Shown here in pieces: positions 7,959 through 15,931 of a stretch of DNA of 64,000 nt. This stretch comes from Streptomyces flavofungini (GTDB lineage: Bacteria; Actinomycetota; Actinomycetes; Streptomycetales; Streptomycetaceae), in assembly GCF_014650815.1 (NCBI RefSeq), contig NZ_BMVR01000003.1:558001-622000 (forward strand). Direction: 5' to 3'. Both the position numbers and the translations under genes were made by a program. The first letter of the stretch is position 1. Each line of letters starts with the position of its first letter. The notes beneath the pieces were generated by a model. It was not told the DNA's origin, made no database searches, and saw nothing but the letters and a program-made list of their open reading frames with translations.

Positions 7959-8025
7959 TCACTGCTCACACCGTAGGAGGAGCCACTGACAACGACCGCC
8001 CTGCTCCGCGCGGTCGGCCCGCCGC

Positions 8026-8451
8026 TCAGCCGTCCTCGCCGGGCGGGGTGCCGCAGCTCGGGCCGCCGGGCCCGTCGAACTGCACCGCGCTGAAGAAGTC
8101 CTGGTAGGCGGGGAAGAAGTTGCCCTTCCCGGTCGGACCGGACGACGTCACGGCCGTGCAGCCCGAGTAGCCCGCATCCGACCAGAGGTAGATGGTCGAG
8201 GGTGTCCTGTTCCAGTCCGACCTGGCGCGGTCGTTCATGCCGAGTGCCGCGAGATCCGGGGTGCTGCCCTTGAGGGCGATCATGTCGCCGGTGCCGTCGA
8301 GGCCCGAGAACATGCAGTAGGAGCCGTCGGGGCACCGGTCGTACCCGTCGGCCGCGTGCGCCGTGGACACCGGCACCGTGATGGCGGCCGCGGCCACCGC
8401 CGCCACGAACAGGAGGGGGAGCTTCTTCCTCGGCGCGAGGGCCTTGCGCAT
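8026..8451 (-). CDS. Secreted peptidase inhibitor I36-like protein
   Basis: A 141-residue secreted protein. A classic Sec signal (KKLPLLFVAAVAAAAITVPVSTAHA) precedes a small Cys-containing domain of the peptidase inhibitor family I36 type: CPDGSYCMFSGLDGTGDMIALKG, later STIYLWSDAGYSGCTAVTSSG and an SAVQFDG end, which resembles the beta/gamma-crystallin-like fold of SMI, the Streptomyces metalloproteinase inhibitor. It probably acts outside the cell; the protease target is unknown. AAGGTGG lies seven bases before ATG 8451. It is a single-gene unit. Confidence 0.82.
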   Translation of the reverse strand: MRKALAPRKKLPLLFVAAVAAAAITVPVSTAHAADGYDRCPDGSYCMFSGLDGTGDMIALKGSTPDLAALGMNDRARSDWNRTPSTIYLWSDAGYSGCTAVTSSGPTGKGNFFPAYQDFFSAVQFDGPGGPSCGTPPGEDG

Positions 8452-8592
8452 GCTGGTCCACCTTCGTCTTCAGGGCTCGCAGGTCCGCGAGGGGCGGCCG
8501 CTGGAACAGCGGTACGCGGGCCGTGGAAGAACCAGGCTCGTTGATCTGTGCCGCGAGCCGCTATCCCCCGAAGGAGGGACGCGCGGCCCGCC

Positions 8593-9816
8593 TCAGTACC
8601 CGCCCCCCGCCAGCACCCGGTCCACCTCCCGCGGCGACAGCGCGTGCTCCACCGCGAGGATGCCCGCGCCGATCGCCGCCGCGTTCTCGCCGGTGCGGCT
8701 CGGCTCGATGCGCAGGACGTGGGTGGCCAGCGGGTGCGAGCGGCGGTACACCGCCTCGCGTACGCCCGCGAGGAGCTGGTCGTGGACCGCGGCGAGGGCG
8801 CCGCCGACCACCACCGTGTCCGGGTTGAAGAAGTTCACCAGGCCCGCAAGGACCTCGCCCACCGCGCGCCCCGCCTCCCGGACCATGCGGACCGCGTCCC
8901 GGTGGCCGGATTTCACCAGGCGTACGACATCGCTCCCCGACGCGGCCGCCAGGCCGAGGGCGGAGAGGCGGCGGGCCAGGGCGGCGCCGCCCGCGACCGC
9001 CTCCAGGCAGCCGGAGTTGCCGCAGCGGCACGGTTCCTCCAGGTCGCCGACGCGGATGTGGCCGATGTCGCCCGCGCTGCCCTGGGCGCCGCGGTGCAGC
9101 CTGCCGTCGGCGACGATCCCGCAGCCGATGCCCGTGCCGACCTTGATGTAGAGGAGGTAGCGGGTGTCCGGAAACGCGCGGCGCTGCTCGGCGAGGGCCA
9201 TCACGTTCACGTCGTTGTCGACGAGCGCGCGCACCTGGAACCGGTCCGCGAAGAACTCCGGGATCGGGTACTGGTGCCAGCCCGGCATGATCGGCGGGTC
9301 GACGGGGCGGCCGGTGGAGAACTCGACGGGCCCCGGCACGCCCACGCCGATGGCCTGGAGGGTCGTCGGCTCGCGCCCGGTCTCCTTCAGGAGCGCGTGC
9401 AGGGTGCGCTCCACATGGCCGAGGACCGACTGCGGGCCGTCCGCGATCGACAGCGGGTCCTCGCGCAGGGCGAGGGTCTCGCCGCCGACGTCCATCAGGA
9501 GGACCCGGCAGTGCGAGGCGCCCAAGTCGACGCCCGCCACGGCGTGTTCACGGGTCCGCAGCCGCAACTTCCGGGGCGGGCGGCCGCCGGTGGAGTTGCC
9601 GTCGGCCTCCTCCGCCACGAACCCGTGCGCGATGAGCGCGTCCACGCGCTGCGAGACCGTCGAGCGCGCGAGGCCGGTGAGGCGGGCGAGGTCTGCCCGG
9701 GTGGCCGCCGCGCCCGCGCGCAGCAGGGCGAGGACGTCGCCGGGTGAGGAGGCCGCCGGCGCGGGCGCGGCGTCCGGGGACGGGACGGACGGGGGAGTAT
9801 CCGGCGCTCCAGGCAT
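8593..9816 (-). CDS. ROK family transcriptional regulator
   Basis: A 407-residue repressor of the ROK family. The N-terminal winged helix is at about 25-80 (DVLALLRAGAAATRADLARLTGLARSTVSQRVDALIAHGFV), followed by the ROK sugar-kinase-like fold (VAGVDLGASHCRVLLMDVGG; GVGVPGPVEF; NDVNVMALAEQR; YIKVGTGIGCGIVADGRLHRGAQGSAGDIGHI). The zinc motif CRCGNSGCLE of ROK proteins is intact. It is divergent from a sugar ABC importer, so it almost certainly represses it and is released by a sugar or sugar phosphate. ATG 9816 has AGGG about eight bases upstream; GTG 9825 is the longest alternative. Confidence 0.9.
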   Translation of the reverse strand: MPGAPDTPPSVPSPDAAPAPAASSPGDVLALLRAGAAATRADLARLTGLARSTVSQRVDALIAHGFVAEEADGNSTGGRPPRKLRLRTREHAVAGVDLGASHCRVLLMDVGGETLALREDPLSIADGPQSVLGHVERTLHALLKETGREPTTLQAIGVGVPGPVEFSTGRPVDPPIMPGWHQYPIPEFFADRFQVRALVDNDVNVMALAEQRRAFPDTRYLLYIKVGTGIGCGIVADGRLHRGAQGSAGDIGHIRVGDLEEPCRCGNSGCLEAVAGGAALARRLSALGLAAASGSDVVRLVKSGHRDAVRMVREAGRAVGEVLAGLVNFFNPDTVVVGGALAAVHDQLLAGVREAVYRRSHPLATHVLRIEPSRTGENAAAIGAGILAVEHALSPREVDRVLAGGGY

Positions 9817-9980
9817 GCCCGTCACCCTAGGGACGACTTTCGCTGCTCACAAGGCCGATGATGTTTGATCGTCGACCTAAGTCACCGTCAAATCACTTGC
9901 AGACAACCGTGCTTGGACCCTTGACAGGTGAAAGCCTCCTCATCACATTGCTCTGCAGGCCGCTGCCGAAGGAGCTGAGG

Positions 9981-11567
9981 GTGCAGGCGATGCATGCGAA
10001 GCAGGCGACGCACACGATGTTGGCGATGCACGGCGTGTCCAAGAGCTTCCTCGGCGTGCGCGTGCTGCACGGCGTCTCGCTCGACCTCGCCGCGGGCGAG
10101 GTGCACGCCCTGGTCGGGGAGAACGGCGCGGGCAAGTCGACGCTCATGAAGGTCCTCGCGGGCGAACACGCACCGGACGAAGGCGTCATCACGCTCGACG
10201 GAAAGCGCCACCGCTTCAGCCATCCCGCTCAGGCCCAGGCCGCCGGGATCGGCATCATCCACCAGGAGTTCGCGCTCCTGGAGCACCGCACGGTCGCCGA
10301 GAACGTCTTCCTCGGCCGCGAGCCCACCCGCTACGGCCTCGTCGACCGCCGCGCCATGGAGGACCGCACCGCCCGGCTCCTCACCGACCTCGGCGAGCAC
10401 GGCATCGGACCGCGGACGTACGTACGCGACCTGTCCGTCGCCCGGCAGCAGACCGTCGAGATCGTCAAGGCACTCGCCTCCGACGTGCGCGTCCTCGTCA
10501 TGGACGAGCCGACCGCGCCGCTCGCCGACCACGAGGCGGGGCTGCTGCACGCGCTGGTGCGCCGCCTGGCCGCACGCGGCCTCGGCATCCTGTACATCTC
10601 GCACCGGCTGCGCGAGGTCCTCGACCTGTCCCAGCGCGTCACCGTCCTCAAGGACGGCCGCCAGGTGACGACCGTACGCACCCAGGACACCGACACCGAC
10701 CGGATCGTACGGGCCATGGTGGGCCGCGAACTCAGCGCCTACTACCCACCGCGCGCCCGCCCCGACGAGGTCGGCGAGCCGCGTCTCGTCGTGCGCGGCG
10801 GCGGCAATGCCCGGCTCACCGGCATCGACCTGACGCTGCGCGCGGGCGAGGTCACCGGCGTCGCGGGCCTCCAGGGAGCGGGCCGCACCTCCCTGGCCCG
10901 GGCCCTGTTCGGCGCCGCGCCGTTCACCACGGGGACCATGACCGTCGACGGGGCGGCGCTGCGGCCCACCTCGCCGCGGCAAGCCATCCGCGCCGGTGTC
11001 GCCCTCGTCACGGAGGACCGCAAGGCGGAGGGGCTCGCCCTGCGCCAGTCCGTACGGGACAACGCCCTGCTCGTCACCCGCGCCGTCCCCGACCGCGAAC
11101 GACCCGCAGCGGCAGAGGAGTTGACGGCCCTGCTGGCGAAGGTCCGGCTCCAGGCGCGCGGCGAACACCAGGAGACCCGCTATCTGTCCGGCGGCAACCA
11201 GCAGAAGGTCGTCATCGCCAAGTGGCTCGCCGCCCGTCCCCGGGTGCTGCTCTTCGACGAACCGACCCGGGGTGTCGACGTCGGCGCCAAGGCGGCCATC
11301 CACACGCTCGTACGCGACCTCGCCCGCGAAGGCCTCGCCGTCCTCATCGTCTCCTCCGAGCTGCCCGAACTGATCGGCATGAGCGACCGGATCCTCGTCA
11401 TGGCGGAGGGACGCATCGCGGGTGAACTGCCCGCCGGGGCAACGGAGGAGGCCGTGATGCGGCTCGCGACGACGGCCTCGGGCACGCCTGGGACGACCAC
11501 ACCGGACCGCGCCGACCCGGACGCCCCCGCGCCGACCACCCCCGACCCGCAGGAAGGAGCGGCATGA
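9981..11567 (+). CDS. Sugar ABC importer ATPase (RbsA/MglA type, two ABC domains)
   Basis: A 528-residue ATPase with two fused ABC cassettes, typical of CUT2 importers for ribose, xylose, galactose or inositol. The first cassette has Walker A GENGAGKST, Walker B VLVMDEPT and a signature-like DLSVARQQTVEI. The second has a degenerate Walker A GLQGAGRTS, signature LSGGNQQKVVIAKWLA and Walker B LLFDEPTRGVDVG. A degenerate second cassette is normal in this class. GTG 9981 is chosen since GAAGGAG lies six bases upstream; the 41 residues of open frame before it have no family similarity. The stop overlaps the next gene by four bases (ATGA), so translation is coupled. Confidence 0.92.
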   Translation: MQAMHAKQATHTMLAMHGVSKSFLGVRVLHGVSLDLAAGEVHALVGENGAGKSTLMKVLAGEHAPDEGVITLDGKRHRFSHPAQAQAAGIGIIHQEFALLEHRTVAENVFLGREPTRYGLVDRRAMEDRTARLLTDLGEHGIGPRTYVRDLSVARQQTVEIVKALASDVRVLVMDEPTAPLADHEAGLLHALVRRLAARGLGILYISHRLREVLDLSQRVTVLKDGRQVTTVRTQDTDTDRIVRAMVGRELSAYYPPRARPDEVGEPRLVVRGGGNARLTGIDLTLRAGEVTGVAGLQGAGRTSLARALFGAAPFTTGTMTVDGAALRPTSPRQAIRAGVALVTEDRKAEGLALRQSVRDNALLVTRAVPDRERPAAAEELTALLAKVRLQARGEHQETRYLSGGNQQKVVIAKWLAARPRVLLFDEPTRGVDVGAKAAIHTLVRDLAREGLAVLIVSSELPELIGMSDRILVMAEGRIAGELPAGATEEAVMRLATTASGTPGTTTPDRADPDAPAPTTPDPQEGAA

Positions 11568-12577
11568 CCGGCACCGCCCTCGCCCCGCAGCCCGCTCGGG
11601 CCGCCGCGAAGAGCCGCGCCCCGCGCGGCCGCGGCCGTCTCGCCGACCCCGCCGTCGGCGTCTGGCTCGCCGCCGGGGCCGTCACCGCCCTCGGCTGGAT
11701 CGTCGTGGCCGCACGCGGCGGCGACTTCCTCACGCTCGCCAACGTCGTCGGCATCCTGCAGAACTGCGTCGCCCTCGGACTCGTCGCCGTCGGCCAGACC
11801 GCGGTCATCCTCACCGGCTCCCTCGACCTGTCGGTGGCGTACCTCATCAGCCTCGGCACCCTGGTCGCCGCCACCACCATGGAGGACGGCTCCGTGGTCA
11901 CCGGGGTGCTCGCCGTGCTCGCGCTGTCCGCGGCCGTCGGGCTCGCCAACGGGCTCATCGTCACCGGCCTGAAGGTCAACGCGTTCATCGCGACCCTCGG
12001 CACCGCGTTCATCCTGCGCGGCTGGATCGAGGACAACTACACCGGGCCCGCGGGCAAGGTCCCCGCCTCCTTCCAGCACCTCGGCTACGACCGCATGGGC
12101 CCGGTCCCCGTCTCCCTCTTCCTGCTCCTGGCGGTCACCGCCGTGCTCTGGCTGATCACCCGGCGCACCCGCTTCGGCCATCACCTGTACGCGACCGGCG
12201 GCGACGAGCACGCGGCCCGCCTGTCCGGCGTCCGCACCCGCCGCACCGTGATCGCCGCGCACGTCCTGTGCTCGCTGTGCGTGGGCGCCGCCGCCCTGTT
12301 CCTCGCCTCGCGCCTGGGCGCCGGGGCGCCGTGGGCGGGCACCGAGGCACGCTACGACCTGGAGTCCATCGCGGCCGTCGTCCTCGGCGGCACCGTGCTG
12401 GCGGGCGGGCGCGGGGGAGTGGTCGGCACCCTCGGCGGCGTCCTCGTGCTCGCCGTCCTGGACTCCGTCTTCAACCAGCTCGGCGTCGACCCCTTCTTCA
12501 AGAACGTCGTGCGCGGCGTCGTCATCATCGCCGCCGTCGCCCTCTACGCCCGGCGCGGCGCCAGGAGGTCGGCATGA
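11564..12577 (+). CDS. Sugar ABC importer permease 1 (CUT2 type)
   Basis: A 337-residue inner-membrane permease of the BPD_transp_2 (RbsC-like) family with about eight to ten hydrophobic segments. Family motifs: GQTAVILTGSLDLSVAYLISLGT, GLANGLIVTGLKVNAFIATLGTAFILRG, LYATGGDEHAARLSGVRTRR and AVVLGGTVLAGGRGGVVGTLGG. It forms the channel with the second permease. It overlaps the ATPase by four bases and the second permease by four bases. Confidence 0.92.
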   Translation: MTGTALAPQPARAAAKSRAPRGRGRLADPAVGVWLAAGAVTALGWIVVAARGGDFLTLANVVGILQNCVALGLVAVGQTAVILTGSLDLSVAYLISLGTLVAATTMEDGSVVTGVLAVLALSAAVGLANGLIVTGLKVNAFIATLGTAFILRGWIEDNYTGPAGKVPASFQHLGYDRMGPVPVSLFLLLAVTAVLWLITRRTRFGHHLYATGGDEHAARLSGVRTRRTVIAAHVLCSLCVGAAALFLASRLGAGAPWAGTEARYDLESIAAVVLGGTVLAGGRGGVVGTLGGVLVLAVLDSVFNQLGVDPFFKNVVRGVVIIAAVALYARRGARRSA

Positions 12578-13728
12578 GCACCGGCACGGCCACGGACGCG
12601 ACGGCGAGCCGGACGGTGACGGCCGCCACCGCCACGTACCGTTCCCTCGCCCGCACCCTCGGCACCGGCGCCCCCGTCTACGCCCTCCTGATCGTCCTCC
12701 TCGTGGCGCTCGCCGCGACCGACCCCGGCTTCTACGAACCCGACCGCTTCCTCGCCTTCGTCAAGCGCGCCGCGCCGCTGGTGATCCTCGCCGCCGGACA
12801 GTACCTGGTCATCGTGTGCGGTGAGTTCGACCTGTCCGTCGGCGCCGTCGTCACCGCCGGAGTCGTCGCGGCCGCCGAGGTCTACGGCACGTACCCGGAC
12901 GCCCCCTGGGCCCTGATGACCGCCGGACTGCTGCTCGCGGGCGCCGCGGCCGGGCTCCTGAACGGGCTGATCACCACCGTGCTGCGGGTGCCGTCGTTCA
13001 TCACCACGCTCGGCATGATGCTGATCCTCGAAGGCGCCGTCTTCTACTGGACCGGCGGCTCCCCGCAGGGCCGCTTGCCGCAGGACTTCCGCCGCCTCGG
13101 CCGGGACACGGCCCTCGGCTGGCTGCCCTGGGCCGTGCTCGCCTGCGGGGTCGCGGGCGTCCTCGTGGTGCTCCTGATGCGGTCCGACTTCGGCCGCACG
13201 CTCGTCGCCACCGGGGACAGCGAACGCGCCGCCCACCTCGCCGGGGTGCGGGTGCGCCGGGCCCGCGTCCTGGCGTTCGTACTGTCCGGCGTCGCCGCCG
13301 CGCTGGCCGCCGTGCTCGTCGGCGGCTTCTCGGGGGTGTCGGCGCAGGCGGGCCGCGGCTACGAATTCGAGGCGATCACCGCCGTCGTGCTCGGCGGGGT
13401 GGCCCTAGGCGGCGGGCGCGGCAGCGTCGTGGCGGCGATGGCGGGGGCCTTCTCGCTGCAGGCGCTGTTCACGCTGCTCAACCTCCAAGGCGTGTCGGGG
13501 GCGTTGGAGTCCACCGTCCAGGGCGTCATCGTCATCGCCGCCGTCGGGATCGGCGCGGCGGACTTCTCCCGGCTGCGCCGCCGCACTCACCCGCCGGGCA
13601 CCCCACCGGACACTCCGCAGGTCACCCCGCCGGGCGCCGCGCCGGGCCCACCGGCGCCCACCCCACCCCCACCGGCCACCCCATCGCGCACCCCCCGGGA
13701 GGGACACCCCCATGACCCGCAGCCCTAG
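12574..13728 (+). CDS. Sugar ABC importer permease 2 (CUT2 type)
   Basis: A 384-residue permease of the same family as its upstream neighbour (LVIVCGEFDLSVGAVVTAGVVAA, NGLITTVLRVPSFITTLGMMLILEG, ATGDSERAAHLAGVRVRRARVLAF, AVVLGGVALGGGRGSVVAAMAGAF). ATG 12574 has AGGAGG six bases upstream; the open frame before it is the shadow of permease 1. The last 45 or so residues form an unusual Pro-rich cytoplasmic tail (PPGTPPDTPQVTPPG and on) that is absent from normal RbsC-like proteins. The tail overlaps the start of the next gene. Confidence 0.92.
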   Translation: MSTGTATDATASRTVTAATATYRSLARTLGTGAPVYALLIVLLVALAATDPGFYEPDRFLAFVKRAAPLVILAAGQYLVIVCGEFDLSVGAVVTAGVVAAAEVYGTYPDAPWALMTAGLLLAGAAAGLLNGLITTVLRVPSFITTLGMMLILEGAVFYWTGGSPQGRLPQDFRRLGRDTALGWLPWAVLACGVAGVLVVLLMRSDFGRTLVATGDSERAAHLAGVRVRRARVLAFVLSGVAAALAAVLVGGFSGVSAQAGRGYEFEAITAVVLGGVALGGGRGSVVAAMAGAFSLQALFTLLNLQGVSGALESTVQGVIVIAAVGIGAADFSRLRRRTHPPGTPPDTPQVTPPGAAPGPPAPTPPPPATPSRTPREGHPHDPQP

Positions 13729-14956
13729 CCCGCGACCGCGCCACCGCCCCGCCACCACCGTGGCCGCCGCCGTCCTCGCCGCCGCCCTGCTCGCCGCGCT
13801 CACCGCCTGCTCCAGCGACGCCCCCGCCGACGCGCCCGCCGCGTCCGGGCAGAGCGCCGAGCAGCGGAACGACAGCGGCGACAAGCCGTCCAAGTTCTTC
13901 GACCGCACCGAGTACGAACGGCAGTTGAAGCTCGCCGGGCAGACCCCGCGCGGCCCCGCGGCCAAGCCGTGGGAGCAGATGCTCGAACCGGAGATGGCCG
14001 ACACCGTCCGCTACCGGAAGAAGGGCGACGACGACGTCGACCTGTGCTTCTCCAACGCCGGGGTCTTCAACCCCTGGCGGCAGGTCGGCCTGAAGAACAT
14101 GAAGGCCGAGGCCGAACTGCACGACGAGATCGACGACTTCACCGTCCTGGACGCCCAGGGCAAGGACGACAAGCAGATCTCCGACATCCAGGAGCTCGCG
14201 GGCAACAAGGACTGCGACGCCCTCATCGTCTCGCCCAACACCACCGCCACCCTCACCCCCGCGGTGAAGGAGGCCTGCGGCAAGCTGCCCGTCATCGTCT
14301 TCGACCGGGGCGTGGAGACCGACTGCGCCGTCACCTTCATCAACCCCATCGGCGGCTACGGCTACGGTGCCGTCGCCGCCGACTTCCTCGTCGACAAGGT
14401 GAAGCCAAAGGGCAAGATCCTCGCGCTGCGGATCTCGCCCGGCGTCGACGTCCTGGAGACCCGCTGGTCCGCCGCGAAGCTCGCCTTCGACAAGAGTGAA
14501 CTCGACGTCGTCGACGTGAAGTTCACCGACGGCGACCCGGCGAAGACCAAGTCCGTCGTGTCCGACGCGATCTCCCGGCACGGCTCCATCGACGGCGTGT
14601 GGATGGACTCCGGTGCCACGGCGGTGGCCGCGGTGGAGGCCTTCGAGGACTCGGGGGCCGACGTACCGCCGATCACCGGCGAGGACCAGCAGGACTTCCT
14701 GGAGACCTGGAAGGACAAGAAGCTCACCGCGATCGCCCCCACCTATCCCACCTTCCAGTGGCGCACCCCGGTCATCGCCGCCCTGAGGATCCTCAAGGGC
14801 GAGCAGGTGCCCAAGGAATGGAAGCTGCCCCAGCCCACCGTCACCCAGGGCAACCTCGACGACTACCTCCAGGACGGCATGCCCCCGCTGCACTACGCGA
14901 TGTGCGGCTGCCAGCGGCTGCCCGGGTTCCCCGGCGACTGGGGAGGCAAGAAGTGA
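13712..14956 (+). CDS. Sugar-binding lipoprotein of the ABC importer
   Basis: A 414-residue periplasmic-binding-protein-like (Peripla_BP_4/RbsB type) lipoprotein. The signal peptide ends in the lipobox LTAC with Cys33 as the predicted lipidated residue. The ligand-binding fold is seen in DLCFSNAGVFNPWRQVGLKNMKAEAEL, CDALIVSPNTTATLTPAVKEACG, LPVIVFDRGVET and IDGVWMDSGATAVAAVEAFED, where the last part replaces the usual bacterial DGIFAxNDxxA motif. It overlaps permease 2 by 17 bases and has GGGAGGG upstream of ATG 13712. Which sugar it binds cannot be read from the sequence; the adjacent isomerase suggests a sugar or polyol. Confidence 0.9.
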   Translation: MTRSPSPRPRHRPATTVAAAVLAAALLAALTACSSDAPADAPAASGQSAEQRNDSGDKPSKFFDRTEYERQLKLAGQTPRGPAAKPWEQMLEPEMADTVRYRKKGDDDVDLCFSNAGVFNPWRQVGLKNMKAEAELHDEIDDFTVLDAQGKDDKQISDIQELAGNKDCDALIVSPNTTATLTPAVKEACGKLPVIVFDRGVETDCAVTFINPIGGYGYGAVAADFLVDKVKPKGKILALRISPGVDVLETRWSAAKLAFDKSELDVVDVKFTDGDPAKTKSVVSDAISRHGSIDGVWMDSGATAVAAVEAFEDSGADVPPITGEDQQDFLETWKDKKLTAIAPTYPTFQWRTPVIAALRILKGEQVPKEWKLPQPTVTQGNLDDYLQDGMPPLHYAMCGCQRLPGFPGDWGGKK

Positions 14957-15864
14957 CGTCGCCCGCAAGGGAGTCGGGGCGTGCTGCCCGGCCGTCGGGT
15001 ACCGACTGGCCGGTGGGCGCGAACCCCTGGATCTGGCACTCGCCGGTCACCGCCCGGGCCCTCGCCGAGGTCCTGCCGCGCCTGGCCGCCTGGGGCTTCG
15101 ACTGCGCCGAACTCCCGCTGGAGCAGCCCGACGACTGGGAGCCCGAGGCCACCGCCAAGCTCCTCACCAGCACCGGCCTCGCCCCCGCCGCCGTCATCGC
15201 CGTGATGCCGCCCGGCCGCGACCTCGTGCGCGCCGACCCCGCGACCGTGCGCGCCACCCAGGACTACCTCCGCCGCTGCGTCGACGCCGCCCGCACCATC
15301 GGCGCCCCGGTCGTCGCGGGCCCCGTCTACGCCGCCGTCGGCCGCACCTGGCGCCTGGACCCCGCCGAGCGGGCCGCCGCGTACGAGGAGTGGCGCGAGC
15401 ACATCACACCCGTCGTCGACCACGCGCGCGCCGCCGCCGTGCGCATCGCGGTCGAGCCCCTCAACCGCTACGAGACGAGCCTCCTGAACACGGTCGCGGG
15501 AACCCTCGACGCCCTCACGGGCCTGCCCGAGGACGGCATCGGCATCGCCCTCGACACGTATCACCAGAACATCGAGGAACGCTCCCTGCCCGCGGCCGTG
15601 CACGCGGCGGGGGAGCGCATCGTCCACGTCCAGGTGTGCGCGAACGACCGCGGCGCGCCCGGCGCCGACCACCTCGACTGGGCTGGTTTCCTCGGCGCCC
15701 TGCGCGCGGTCGGCTATCAAGGCGCCCTGTGCGTCGAGTCGTTCACCGCGCACAACGCCGCCATCGCGGTCGCCGCCTCCGTGTGGCGCCCGCTCGCCCC
15801 CAGCCAGGACGCGCTCGCCACCGACGGCCTGTCCTTCCTGCGTCGCGCCCTGGCCGCCCGCTGA
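14953..15864 (+). CDS. Sugar phosphate isomerase/epimerase (xylose isomerase-like TIM barrel)
   Basis: A 303-residue member of the AP-endonuclease-2 TIM barrel family, like D-psicose/tagatose 3-epimerases and IolE/IolI. Metal-ligand positions are recognisable: VAVEPLNRYE (written IAVEPLNRYETSLLNT here, Glu), GIALDTYHQNIEE (Asp and His), VHVQVCANDRGAPG and the late LCVESFT (Glu). It most likely interconverts the sugar taken up by the upstream importer. The GTG start at 14953 overlaps the stop of the binding protein (GTGA), so it is translationally coupled and the fifth gene of the operon. Confidence 0.87.
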   Translation: MTSPARESGRAARPSGTDWPVGANPWIWHSPVTARALAEVLPRLAAWGFDCAELPLEQPDDWEPEATAKLLTSTGLAPAAVIAVMPPGRDLVRADPATVRATQDYLRRCVDAARTIGAPVVAGPVYAAVGRTWRLDPAERAAAYEEWREHITPVVDHARAAAVRIAVEPLNRYETSLLNTVAGTLDALTGLPEDGIGIALDTYHQNIEERSLPAAVHAAGERIVHVQVCANDRGAPGADHLDWAGFLGALRAVGYQGALCVESFTAHNAAIAVAASVWRPLAPSQDALATDGLSFLRRALAAR

Positions 15865-15931
15865 GCACGCGCCCCCGTACTTCCGGCATCCGGCACCCGC
15901 ACCGTTCCGTCCACACAGAGAGGACCACCTC

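Noticed and set aside
9826..9980. Strong sigma-70-type promoter TTGACA at 9921 for the ABC operon
   Set aside because: The -35 is good, but no convincing TAnnnT lies 16-19 bases downstream, and I found no clear ROK operator either, so I left it out of the feature list.
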